The notes under the pieces were generated by a model, which saw nothing but the letters and a program-made list of their open reading frames with translations, searched no databases and was not told where the DNA came from. Shown here piece by piece: positions 19,821-28,716 of a stretch of 64,000 nt of DNA. The DNA comes from Polynucleobacter sp. MWH-UH19D (GTDB lineage Bacteria > Pseudomonadota > Gammaproteobacteria > Burkholderiales > Burkholderiaceae): contig NZ_CP099571.1 in the NCBI RefSeq assembly GCF_040409795.1, positions 992,001 through 1,056,000 on the forward strand, read 5' to 3'. Position numbers and translations under genes: made by a program. Positions within the stretch are counted from its first letter, which is position 1; every line of letters begins with the position of its first letter.

Positions 19821-20267
19821 ATGAGCAATAAACCCCATGTCATCATCTATACCGACGGAGCCTGCAAAGGCAACCCCGGTCCAGGTGGTTGGGGTGCAGT
19901 TTTGAAATCTGGGGCCCATGAAAAGCATCTTCATGGTGGCGAACGGTTGACCACCAATAACAGAATGGAGATTAGCGCGGTAATTTTCGCTTTACGAGCT
20001 TTGAAGCAACGCAGTAGCGTCGAACTCTGGACGGACTCTCAATACGTTCAAAAAGGTGTTACAGAGTGGCTTGAGGGCTGGAAAAATCGCGGGTGGAAAA
20101 CTGCAGCCAAGGAACCTGTAAAAAATGCCGATTTATGGCAAGAATTGGACGGGTTGCTTCCAGATCATGAAATTTCTTGGCATTGGGTACGGGGCCACAA
20201 CGGCCACCCCGGAAATGAGTTGGCAGATCAGCTGGCCAACAAAGGCGCAGAAGAATACCTGCCATAG
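19821..20267 (+). CDS. rnhA: Ribonuclease HI
   Basis: Degrades the RNA strand of RNA-DNA hybrids. It has 148 residues. The four catalytic acids are visible in [44 protein letters not shown] and [14 protein letters not shown]. The basic handle segment [18 protein letters not shown] is also present. In related genomes rnhA adjoins dnaQ; here an RND pump of two genes lies between them. Confidence 0.99.
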   Translation: MSNKPHVIIYTDGACKGNPGPGGWGAVLKSGAHEKHLHGGERLTTNNRMEISAVIFALRALKQRSSVELWTDSQYVQKGVTEWLEGWKNRGWKTAAKEPVKNADLWQELDGLLPDHEISWHWVRGHNGHPGNELADQLANKGAEEYLP

Positions 20268-20273
20268 CAAAAA

Positions 20274-20316
20274 CCCACTCTCAAGGGCGTTTTTCGCACT
20301 CTTGTGAGAGAATGGG
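20274..20316. repeat. Imperfect inverted repeat after rnhA
   Basis: CCCACTCTCA (20274-20283) can pair with TGAGAG-AA-TGGG (20305-20316) in a stem of about 10 pairs with a two-base bulge. It lies between rnhA and the adaptor gene. No T-tract follows on the plus strand, so it is a candidate Rho-dependent or processing signal, not a canonical terminator. Confidence 0.4.
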
Positions 20317-20340
20317 CATGCTTTAAAGTATCCAAAATGG

Positions 20341-21684
20341 ATGTTTAATCCATATAAAACAAAGAAATACGAGACTGTGTCAAAAATTGAATCTACTCTG
20401 GATCGTTTGCTTGTCAAATTAGTTGAACTAAAAGGTTCAGCAAAAACTCGCTTATGCGCTCTTTGGATAAAAGCAAGTCCACTCGCAGGCAAACTAAAAA
20501 AACTCAATTTGCCAACGATTAAGACATTTGCAATTCAGTACAAATGGCGCATTCTATTAGTGCTAATTGTTTTATATGCTTGCTCTAAGGTATTTGACTA
20601 CTTTTTCCCCGCAGCAGATAAGGCTGGCGGACCAATTACCGTGACCACGATGATTGTCGAGAAAAAGGATATTCCACTGATTATTGAAGCTACCGGAACT
20701 ATCGTGTCCAATAGCATCGTCGATATTCGCCCAATGGTAACCAATACAGTAGCCAAGGTGAATGTAAAAGATGGTCAGGAAGTAAAGGCTGGAGATTTAC
20801 TTTTTACCCTTGATGATCGAAACGATAAGGCCAATTACGAAAAGTTAAGGGCTTTGGCAGATGATGCTAATAAACAATATCTGCGCGCTAAGGAATTAGT
20901 AGCAAAGAACTTTATTTCTAAGGCTGGTCTTGAGACTTCCTACGCTAATGCAAAGGCAGCCGAGGCAGCAGCTAAGGCAGCAGAGGTTCAACTATCGTTC
21001 GATTACATTAAATCGCCAATAGATGGTCGCGCGGGCATAGTCAATGTATTTCCTGGCTCATTAGTGCAGGCTAGCAACGTGGTTACCACAGCAACAAGCT
21101 CAACCGCTACATCGAGCGTAGGCTCTATGGTCACCATCACCCAACTTAATCCAATCAATGTTCAATTCGTTATTCCCGAGAAAGATATCCCCACTATTCT
21201 GGAAAATCAGCTAGATGGGGAGCCGCTTAAAGTTAAGGTAACTGTAGGCGATAGCAGCAAAAAAACTTATGAAGGCACTGTGATAGTTGTTGATAACCAA
21301 GTGGACCCATCTATCGCCGCAGTAAGAGTTAAAGCGCAAATTCCAAACGAAGGGATGACATTACTCCCAGGTCAATTTGCACGCATTTCTTTGGTAGCTA
21401 GCGATCTGAAAGATGCTCTTTCCGTTCCATCACAAGCCGTTGTAATCAATCCTCGCGGAAAGTTTGTATTTACCCTTGAAAAGGATGGGAAGGCAAACAT
21501 GATTCCAATCAAAGTGGTATACGAGTATCAAGGCACTTCCGTTATTACCGGAATTCAAGCAGGCGACAAGGTTGTTGTGGAAGGCAAGCAAAATTTACGT
21601 CCAGGAAGCAAAACTCGGGAGTCTAAGAGTCCAGCAACACCTGCTGCTCAAGCAGCACCCACATCTGCAACCGATAAAAAATGA
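20341..21684 (+). CDS. RND efflux periplasmic adaptor (membrane fusion protein)
   Basis: A 447-residue adaptor linking an inner-membrane RND pump to an outer-membrane channel. The single membrane helix is unusually far in (about residues 69-88, WRILLVLIVLYACSKVFDYF); most relatives have it within the first 30 residues. The lipoyl/barrel halves contain TGTIVSNSIVDIRPMVTN and AKVNVKDGQEVKAGDLLF, the alpha-hairpin is Ala/Lys-rich (about 165-215), and QASNVVTTATSS and MTLLPGQFARISLVA follow. The stop overlaps the pump start (ATGA). A later start cannot be excluded, but the in-frame sequence before the helix looks coding. No outer-membrane factor gene is present. Confidence 0.93.
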   Translation: MFNPYKTKKYETVSKIESTLDRLLVKLVELKGSAKTRLCALWIKASPLAGKLKKLNLPTIKTFAIQYKWRILLVLIVLYACSKVFDYFFPAADKAGGPITVTTMIVEKKDIPLIIEATGTIVSNSIVDIRPMVTNTVAKVNVKDGQEVKAGDLLFTLDDRNDKANYEKLRALADDANKQYLRAKELVAKNFISKAGLETSYANAKAAEAAAKAAEVQLSFDYIKSPIDGRAGIVNVFPGSLVQASNVVTTATSSTATSSVGSMVTITQLNPINVQFVIPEKDIPTILENQLDGEPLKVKVTVGDSSKKTYEGTVIVVDNQVDPSIAAVRVKAQIPNEGMTLLPGQFARISLVASDLKDALSVPSQAVVINPRGKFVFTLEKDGKANMIPIKVVYEYQGTSVITGIQAGDKVVVEGKQNLRPGSKTRESKSPATPAAQAAPTSATDKK

Positions 21685-24600
21685 CCTTATCCGAGTTATG
21701 TATTCGCCGCCCCGTGATGACGGTGTTGCTATCCATTGCAACCGTAATTGCCGGTACTGTCGCTTACCTCAAAATTCCAGTAGCCGCACTTCCAAGCTTT
21801 AATTCTCCCATCATCTCGGTTAGCGCCTCACTTCCGGGCGCCTCACCTGAGAATATGGCTTCATCAGTTGCGTTGCCATTAGAAAAAGAATTTTCAACCA
21901 TTGATGGCATATCAGTTATAAGCTCTACCAACTTTTTGGGTAGCACCAGCATTACGCTGGAATTCAATAATGATCGCGACATTGATAAGGCAGCAGTAGA
22001 TGTCCAGGCAGCTCTTTTGCGGGCGCAGAAACGCTTACCAATTGAGATGACTATTCCACCGTCATACCGAAAAGTAAATCCTGCAGATACTCCCGTTTTA
22101 ATTGTGCGTTTGAGCTCTCCTTCCGTCAATCTATCGGATCTAAACGCTTATGCAGAAAATCTACTATCGCCAAATATTTCCACGATAAGCGGTGTTGCGC
22201 AAGTACTTGTCTATGGCGCAAAGAGATATGCCGTAAGAGTGCGAATTCATCCTGATGCTCTTGCAAATCGCAACCTGACCATGGATGACGTCGCAGTCGC
22301 CATTAATAAAGCAAACTCTAATAGCCCCGTTGGTATTTTGGATGGCCCTCGCCAGTCTATTACTATTTATGCGAATCCTCAGCTAGTTAGACCAGAAGAA
22401 TTCGGCAACCTCATCATCAGTCAAAAAAATGGATTACCAATCTATCTAAAAGATGTTGCGGAAGTAATGGAGAGCTACGAGGATGTCAAAACACTGGCAT
22501 CTGCAAATGGTGAGCGCTCTATTGCAATTGCGATCCTAAGACAGCCCAGCGCAAATACTGTTGAAGTAGTTAAGTCTGTTAAACAGCTGCTGCCACAGCT
22601 ACAAAAGCAAATGCCTGAGTCAATAAAGTTGCAATTTGTAAATGACAGATCTCTATCGATTATTGAGGCGATTCATGACGTTAATTACACGCTAGCATTA
22701 ACTGTCTTGCTAGTGGTGCTAGTTATCTTCCTGTTTCTTAAACACATCTCAGCAACTATCATTCCGTCGATTAGCCTACCGATATCATTAATTGGTGCAT
22801 TTTTCTTGCTGTATTTCCTCGGCTATAGTCTAGACAACATCTCCTTGCTGGGCATCACCTTGGCAGTCGGCTTAGTGGTCGACGACGCCATCGTAGTTCT
22901 CGAGAACATCATGCGCTATGTTGAACAAGGCATGGATCCTTTAAAGGCCTCCCTTAAAGGCAGCAAAGAAGTAGGTTTTACGATTATTTCCATCTCAATT
23001 TCTCTTGTGGCGGTATTCATCCCACTGTTTTTCATGGTTGGCCCAATTGGCCTTCTCTTTAGAGAATTTGCAGTGGTTGTTTCTCTCTCCATTTTGGTGT
23101 CAGCTGTTGTATCTTTAACGGTTGTGCCCATGCTCTGCAGTCGATTCCTACCAAAACCCGGACAGCACGCAAAAGAATATGAGATTAATAAGAAATTTGA
23201 TCGTTTATTCGAGTGGATGCTCAAAACCTATATTCATTATTTAGACCTGGCGCTAGCTAATCGAAAAAAGGTTCTATGGGGAGCCGCCTCAACCTTCGTG
23301 ATCACAGTCGTTCTTTTTGTTAATAGCCCTAAGGGTTTCTTCCCGGAGGAAGATATTGGTCAGATTCAAGCAACCACCGAAGCTTCTGAAGATATTTCAT
23401 TTAAAGCCATGCTAGCGCTTCAAGATCGAGCAGCGGAGCTTGTTAATACCGATCCAAACGTTGCCAGTTCAATTTCCGTGGTAGGTGGCGGCGCTAGCTC
23501 CGGAACCAATACGGGTCGCATCTTCATCATTCTTAAAGACAAGGCGGATCGCCAGAAGATGTCCAAAGTGATGGAAGGTCTTCGAACGAAGTTTAAAGAG
23601 ATTCCTGGGCTGCAAGTTTATATGCGACCAGTACAAAATTTACAACTTGGTGGAAAGAGTAGTAAATCCCGTTATCAATTTATTCTCCAAAGCGTTGGCT
23701 TTGAAGGCGTCAATGAGTGGGCAGATAAGCTCATGCAAAAAATGCGCGCAGATCCCATGTTTAGAGATGTCACTAGTGACTCTCAACTCAAAGGCTTAAA
23801 CGTCAAGATTGACATCAATCGTGAAAAAGCGGCTAGCGCAGGCGTCACAATTGCAGACATTCGTTCAGCCCTTTACACTGCCTATGGAGAGAAGCAAGTT
23901 TCCACCATCTATACCCCTGTTAATACCTACTATGTCATTCTTGAAGCGGCAGAAGATGATCGCCAATTTGAGACAGACCTTAACAAAATTTTCGTGCGTG
24001 GAAGAGCTACTGATAAGCTTATTCCCCTATCAAGCTTGGCGACCTTCAACCGCTCGATTGGACCAACTGCAGTAAACCATCAAGGTCAAATTCCTGCCGT
24101 AACCCTTTCATTTAACTTGGCCCCTGATGTTTTTTTAGGTGATGCCACGAAAAAGATTGAAGAATATACAAAACAAATTGATCTACCTCCTTCTATTATC
24201 ACTAGCTATGGCGGCGATGCCGCTGTTTTTAAGAGCAATCAATCTGGTCAGCTAATTTTGATCTTTGCCGCCTTAGGAGTGATCTATATTTTGCTTGGTG
24301 TGCTGTATGAAAGCTATATTCACCCTTTAACCATTTTGGCGGGCTTACCATCAGCAGCAATCGGTGCAATTGTTTCTCTCAGAGTCTTTGGGTTTGAATT
24401 AACAATCGTTGCATCTATCGGCATCCTGCTCTTAATTGGTATTGTGAAAAAGAATGCAATTTTGATGATTGACTTTGCTTTAGATGCTCAACGCAATCAA
24501 AATATGACACCAGAAAAAGCTATCCGTGAGGCTTGCATATTACGTTTCAGGCCAATCATGATGACTACATTTGCCGCTTTGATGGGTGCATTACCAATCG

Positions 24601-24779
24601 CCTTCGGAATTGGTGCGGGCGCTGAATTACGTCAACCGCTTGGAATTAGTGTCGCAGGTGGACTAATCTTTTCTCAATTTGTTACTTTGATCATTACCCC
24701 TGTCATTTATCTTTATCTCGATAAATATGCAGGTAATGGTCCGATGGAGATTCCTGCCTCCGTTCTTGAGGGAACCTAA
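21681..24779 (+). CDS. RND-family efflux transporter, AcrB/MdtB-like inner-membrane pump
   Basis: A 1032-residue proton-driven exporter of the HAE1 type. The N-terminus MTLSELCIRRPVMTVLL and PVAALPSFNSPIISVSASLPGAS are hallmarks. The proton-relay helix shows GLVVDDAIVVLENI (about residue 400), followed by two large periplasmic loops and the second set of six helices (GIVKKNAILMIDFA). It resembles the MdtB/MdtC/MuxB group more than AcrB, which is a judgement by eye. The substrate is unknown. It is coupled to the adaptor by a 4-base overlap and to dnaQ by a TAATG overlap. A TolC-like channel must come from elsewhere in the genome. Confidence 0.95.
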   Translation: MTLSELCIRRPVMTVLLSIATVIAGTVAYLKIPVAALPSFNSPIISVSASLPGASPENMASSVALPLEKEFSTIDGISVISSTNFLGSTSITLEFNNDRDIDKAAVDVQAALLRAQKRLPIEMTIPPSYRKVNPADTPVLIVRLSSPSVNLSDLNAYAENLLSPNISTISGVAQVLVYGAKRYAVRVRIHPDALANRNLTMDDVAVAINKANSNSPVGILDGPRQSITIYANPQLVRPEEFGNLIISQKNGLPIYLKDVAEVMESYEDVKTLASANGERSIAIAILRQPSANTVEVVKSVKQLLPQLQKQMPESIKLQFVNDRSLSIIEAIHDVNYTLALTVLLVVLVIFLFLKHISATIIPSISLPISLIGAFFLLYFLGYSLDNISLLGITLAVGLVVDDAIVVLENIMRYVEQGMDPLKASLKGSKEVGFTIISISISLVAVFIPLFFMVGPIGLLFREFAVVVSLSILVSAVVSLTVVPMLCSRFLPKPGQHAKEYEINKKFDRLFEWMLKTYIHYLDLALANRKKVLWGAASTFVITVVLFVNSPKGFFPEEDIGQIQATTEASEDISFKAMLALQDRAAELVNTDPNVASSISVVGGGASSGTNTGRIFIILKDKADRQKMSKVMEGLRTKFKEIPGLQVYMRPVQNLQLGGKSSKSRYQFILQSVGFEGVNEWADKLMQKMRADPMFRDVTSDSQLKGLNVKIDINREKAASAGVTIADIRSALYTAYGEKQVSTIYTPVNTYYVILEAAEDDRQFETDLNKIFVRGRATDKLIPLSSLATFNRSIGPTAVNHQGQIPAVTLSFNLAPDVFLGDATKKIEEYTKQIDLPPSIITSYGGDAAVFKSNQSGQLILIFAALGVIYILLGVLYESYIHPLTILAGLPSAAIGAIVSLRVFGFELTIVASIGILLLIGIVKKNAILMIDFALDAQRNQNMTPEKAIREACILRFRPIMMTTFAALMGALPIAFGIGAGAELRQPLGISVAGGLIFSQFVTLIITPVIYLYLDKYAGNGPMEIPASVLEGT

Positions 24780-25495
24780 TGCGCCAAGTAATTTTAGATA
24801 CTGAAACCACCGGTCTGAGTCACGCAACCGGCGATCGCATCATTGAGATTGGTTGTGTTGAGGTCATTGATCGCAGACTAACTGATCGAACTTTTCACTA
24901 CTACATTAATCCTGAGCGCGATATTGATGCCGGAGCTTTTGCCGTCCACGGACTTTCTAGAGAATTTTTATCTGACAAACCTTTATTTGCCAACATCATA
25001 GAAGAACTTATAGAGTTTGTAGATGGTGCAGAGATAGTGATTCACAATGCCGCCTTCGACTTAGGATTCTTGGACAATGAATTTGCTCTATTAAAGCGCC
25101 CACCATTTCGTGGATTGGCATCGAAGATTACCGATACCTTACTAGATGCAAGGCAAATGTTTCCGGGCAAAAGAAACTCGCTGGACGCCCTATGCGATAG
25201 ATTCTCTATCAGCAATGAACATCGCACGCTACACGGAGCACTTTTAGACGCCCAGCTATTGGCTGAAGTCTATATCGCCATGACAAGAGGTCAAGAAGAC
25301 CTCTCCATCGATTTAATTGATTACACAGTGGACAATGAGGAAATGGAGTCAACCTCCAAGTCCTTACCAACCAATCTTAAACTCATTGCTGCAAGCGCAG
25401 ATGAAATTGCGCAGCATGAAAAAATTTTAGGGGAAATAGCTAAATCAAGCAAAAAGGACCCGGTATGGAGTCCTTTGAGTGAAACGCAAAACTAA
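24779..25495 (+). CDS. dnaQ: DNA polymerase III epsilon subunit (proofreading exonuclease)
   Basis: The 3'-5' proofreading exonuclease of the replicative polymerase. It has 238 residues. The DEDDh motifs are intact: LDTETTGL, VIHNAAFDLGFL and HGALLDAQLLAEVY. The C-terminal region (about 190-238), which binds the alpha subunit, is variable. Its ATG overlaps the TAA of the RND pump gene, so at least some of its translation should depend on that transcript. It is convergent with the dehydrogenase gene, five bases away. Confidence 0.97.
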   Translation: MRQVILDTETTGLSHATGDRIIEIGCVEVIDRRLTDRTFHYYINPERDIDAGAFAVHGLSREFLSDKPLFANIIEELIEFVDGAEIVIHNAAFDLGFLDNEFALLKRPPFRGLASKITDTLLDARQMFPGKRNSLDALCDRFSISNEHRTLHGALLDAQLLAEVYIAMTRGQEDLSIDLIDYTVDNEEMESTSKSLPTNLKLIAASADEIAQHEKILGEIAKSSKKDPVWSPLSETQN

Positions 25496-25500
25496 TTGAG

Positions 25501-26592
25501 TTAGATCGCGGCTGCAATGGCCTTGCCTAGATCATCAGTTTTAGCGGTGCCGCCAAGATCTGGGGTCAAAGGAGAATGTGTGGGTCCAGCCGCTAAGACT
25601 TTTTCAATTCCAGAGAAAATGGCTTTGCCTGCTTCTGGATAGCCTAGATGATCTAACATCATTGCCCCACTCCAAATCTGTCCAATTGGATTGGCAATCA
25701 TCTTGCCATAGATGTCTGGGGCAGATCCATGAACTGGTTCAAAGAGTGAAGGGAATTTGCCCTCTGGATTAATACTTCCAGAAGGTGCAACTGCGATGGT
25801 GCCTGTACAAGCAGGCCCCAAGTCCGACAGAATATCGCCGAATAAATTACTTGCAACCACCACATCAAATCGATCAGGATTCATCACGAAGTGAGCTGCC
25901 AAAATATCAATATGATATTTGTCTGTTCTCACATCGCTAAATTTCTTTGACATTTCTTCTACACGCTCATCCCAATACGGCATCGTAATTGCAATGCCAT
26001 TAGATTTGGTTGCTGATGTTAAATGCTTCTTTGGGCGACTCTGCGCAAGATCAAAGGCAAATTGCAATATGCGATCAACGCCCTGTCTTGTGAAAATTGA
26101 TTCTTGAATTACAAACTCGCGATCTGTGTCGGGAAACATTTTTCCACCAACGCTGGAATATTCACCTTCGGTATTTTCTCGTACAACAAAAAAATCAATA
26201 TCGCCCGGCTTTCGATTAGCTAGCGGACATGGCACACCTGGTAGCAAACGCACTGGACGTAAATTAACGTATTGATCAAACCCCCGACGGAACTGAATCA
26301 AGCTACCCCATAATGAAACGTGGTCAGGCAATATATTGGGCATCCCGACAGCACCGAAGAAGATCGCGTCATACTTCATTAAAGTATCAAACCAATCATC
26401 TGGCAACATTTTGCCGTGCTTAAGATAGTAATCGCAACTTGCAAAATCAAAATGATCAAATTGCATGCCAATACCAAACTTGCGATTAGCAGCCTCTAGA
26501 GCACGTATACCCTCAGGAATAACTTCTTTTCCAATACCGTCCCCTGGAATGACGGCTATCTTAGGATTTTTGAATACTTTCTTTGTGTTCAT
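25501..26592 (-). CDS. ttuC: Tartrate/D-malate dehydrogenase (decarboxylating, IMDH/ICDH family)
   Basis: NAD-dependent beta-decarboxylating dehydrogenase of 363 residues. KIAVIPGDGIGKEVIPEG at the N-terminus, FRRGFDQYVNLRPVRLLPG in the substrate-binding region, VRENTEGEYSSVGG and the metal-binding segment NLFGDILSDLGPACTG are typical of TtuC/DmlA rather than LeuB, whose ligand-binding arginines and context differ. Likely substrates are D-malate or tartrate; this is inferred from the family. It is monocistronic between dnaQ and the sprT-like gene. Confidence 0.9.
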   Translation of the reverse strand: MNTKKVFKNPKIAVIPGDGIGKEVIPEGIRALEAANRKFGIGMQFDHFDFASCDYYLKHGKMLPDDWFDTLMKYDAIFFGAVGMPNILPDHVSLWGSLIQFRRGFDQYVNLRPVRLLPGVPCPLANRKPGDIDFFVVRENTEGEYSSVGGKMFPDTDREFVIQESIFTRQGVDRILQFAFDLAQSRPKKHLTSATKSNGIAITMPYWDERVEEMSKKFSDVRTDKYHIDILAAHFVMNPDRFDVVVASNLFGDILSDLGPACTGTIAVAPSGSINPEGKFPSLFEPVHGSAPDIYGKMIANPIGQIWSGAMMLDHLGYPEAGKAIFSGIEKVLAAGPTHSPLTPDLGGTAKTDDLGKAIAAAI

Positions 26593-26654
26593 TTGTCTGC
26601 AGTCTCAAATAGTGATTGTTGTAGATTCAGGATCAATTTTAACTTTATTACCAG

Positions 26655-27317
26655 TTAGCTAATGGCTCGTCGGATCTCGTCTTGTGCTGACTTTACCCCT
26701 TTTCCAACAGTCTCAGAATCATGCTCAGCGGTATTTTCAATGGTTTCAGAAATAGCCTCTTGCATGCGAATATTATCTTTTGGGCAGATTGGCGCGCCAT
26801 AGCTAGCCCATTTTTTTAGTAGAGTAACCTCGTACCCGCATTGACCACACTTAGCCTTACTCCTGCTAGCGTTGCTAGCTCTAGGCGGAGGAAAAACAAT
26901 GGCATGGTGGGGGTATGGGCCAAGTTCCTGACTAATCATCATTAACTTCACTGTTAACTCTTCAGTAGCATGAGCCATCCGAGCTGGGCCCTCTAAACCA
27001 ACGGTTTGAGCAATGCCCTTGAAATCCTCTCCATGACCACTAAAACAATCATCTACCGCATGACAAAGCTCATGGACCAAGGTATCGAGTAACTGCACGG
27101 GATCATCAAGCTTAGGGGAAATAAATATCTCGTTCACACCACCGTTAGACCGTTCACGCGGCCAACATTGGCCCAAGGTTGTCCTTGGACTGCTTGACGC
27201 AGGAAAACCACATGAAACTCTTACTGGAGGGATGGCATATCCTGCTTTTGAAAATATCGGCTCTAAATGCTTCACAGCATCTTCAAGCCAAGCTTCACGT
27301 ACTGAATGGTGCTTCAT
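26655..27317 (-). CDS. SprT-like zinc metalloprotease-domain protein
   Basis: A 220-residue protein with the SprT-like fold. The zinc motif is LVHELCHAVDDCF (HExxH), followed by a third His in GHGEDFKGIA. A possible zinc ribbon (KCGQCGYEVTLLKKWAS ... GAPICP) follows. The C-terminal 40 residues are acidic and low in complexity. SprT family members include DNA-protein crosslink proteases, but most bacterial members are uncharacterised, so I do not assign a target. It is divergent from the amidase gene. Confidence 0.85.
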   Translation of the reverse strand: MKHHSVREAWLEDAVKHLEPIFSKAGYAIPPVRVSCGFPASSSPRTTLGQCWPRERSNGGVNEIFISPKLDDPVQLLDTLVHELCHAVDDCFSGHGEDFKGIAQTVGLEGPARMAHATEELTVKLMMISQELGPYPHHAIVFPPPRASNASRSKAKCGQCGYEVTLLKKWASYGAPICPKDNIRMQEAISETIENTAEHDSETVGKGVKSAQDEIRRAIS

Positions 27318-27397
27318 GTATAGAAAATAAGTAAAAAATATTATGCAAAAATAAATCGGAAATTGCGATCATACGCTATCAAAAGTAGAATTCCCTC

Positions 27398-28708
27398 ATG
27401 AAAGATCTTGAAAGCCTAAGCGCCTTCCAGGCGGCTAAAAAGCTAGCAAAACGGGAGATTAAAGCGACTGACCTGCTTCTAGCCTGTCTAGATCAAATTG
27501 GACAACGTGAAAATATAGTCAAGGCGTGGGCTAGCTTAGGCAAAGAGAATGCCCTGGCACGTGCTAAAGCATTAGACAAAGGGGCCATTAAGGGGCTTTT
27601 GCATGGCTTGCCTATTGGCATAAAAGACCTATTTGACACCCATGATCTACCTACTTCTTATGGGTCACCTATTTATGCGAACTACTACCCAAGAACGGAT
27701 GCCGTATCTGTAGCACTAATACGGCAAGCAGGTGGAATCATTCTTGGTAAAACAGTTACGACTGAGTTTGCATCCTTCAAAAGCAGCTCTACAACCAACC
27801 CCCATCATTCAGAGCATACGCCTGGTGGGTCCTCAAGTGGATCTGCTGCAGCAGTAGCAGATTTTATGGCTCCACTAGCGACCGGCAGTCAAACTGCAGG
27901 ATCGATTATTCGCCCTGCCTCATTTTGTGGGATAGTTGGCTATAAACCGAGTTTTGGAAAAATTAGCGTCGCAGGGGTAAAAAGCTTAGCTCCTACACTT
28001 GATACCATAGGCATCTTTGGACGATGTATTGAAGACGTAGCCCTAGGTGTTGCAGTAATGAGTGGTGACCATGAACTTGCGAATGTAGTGGATCTGCACA
28101 ACAAACCACGTGTAGCAGTCCTCAAGACTCCTGGATGGCAATATGCCAGCCCAGATACTCGTGGCGCTATCGCCCTAGCCCGCTTCAGCGCAGAGACATT
28201 TGCCAAGGGCAAGGTGAGCGATATTGATCTGCCTGCCGAACTTCATCAGCTAACACAAATCCAAACACGCATTATGCTCTCGGAAATGTCGCGTAGCCTT
28301 GCGTTTGAACGCATGCAGTATTCAAAAAAACTCAGCAACCTAGTAGCGTCTCAGATTGACCAGGGTGCTGCGATTGAATACAAGCAATATAAGCTCGATT
28401 TAGATCAGGCAATCACTGCACGAAAAATGATGCAAAATCTTTTCGATGAAAACGTCGACTTAATCATCGCACCAAGCGCTATCGGAGAAGCACCTTTAGC
28501 AAAGGAAGGTACTGGCGACCCGCTATTTTGTCGAAGCTGGACCTTATTAGGGCTGCCCTGCATTAATCTCAATGTCTCAAGCGGACATAACGGCCTTCCG
28601 ATTGGCGTTCAACTGATTGCCGCTTATGGAAAAGATCAATTTTTATTGAGCGCAGCAAGAGCTCTAGCGCTAGCATTACCTGATCCCGTGTTACGAGATC
28701 AGGCATAG
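27398..28708 (+). CDS. Amidase (amidase signature family)
   Basis: A 436-residue amidase-signature hydrolase. The Ser-cisSer-Lys triad is visible: Lys in LPIGIKDLFDTHDLPT, the cis-Ser in PGGSSSGSAAAVADFM, and the nucleophile in TGSQTAGSIIRPASF. The C-terminal half contains CRSWTLLGLPCINLNVS, usual in the family. The substrate cannot be told from sequence. The gene is convergent with a tripartite-tricarboxylate binding protein gene eight bases on. A 7-bp inverted repeat, CCTGATC/GATCAGG (28679-28703), overlaps its 3' end and might form a hairpin. Confidence 0.92.
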   Translation: MKDLESLSAFQAAKKLAKREIKATDLLLACLDQIGQRENIVKAWASLGKENALARAKALDKGAIKGLLHGLPIGIKDLFDTHDLPTSYGSPIYANYYPRTDAVSVALIRQAGGIILGKTVTTEFASFKSSSTTNPHHSEHTPGGSSSGSAAAVADFMAPLATGSQTAGSIIRPASFCGIVGYKPSFGKISVAGVKSLAPTLDTIGIFGRCIEDVALGVAVMSGDHELANVVDLHNKPRVAVLKTPGWQYASPDTRGAIALARFSAETFAKGKVSDIDLPAELHQLTQIQTRIMLSEMSRSLAFERMQYSKKLSNLVASQIDQGAAIEYKQYKLDLDQAITARKMMQNLFDENVDLIIAPSAIGEAPLAKEGTGDPLFCRSWTLLGLPCINLNVSSGHNGLPIGVQLIAAYGKDQFLLSAARALALALPDPVLRDQA

Positions 28709-28716
28709 AGAATTAT

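Noticed and set aside
25501-26592. leuB (3-isopropylmalate dehydrogenase) assignment
   Set aside because: The sequence motifs fit tartrate/D-malate dehydrogenases better, and no leuCD genes are adjacent.
28679-28703. Terminator at the amidase/Bug junction
   Set aside because: CCTGATC/GATCAGG arms overlap the amidase coding end and no T-tract follows on either strand.
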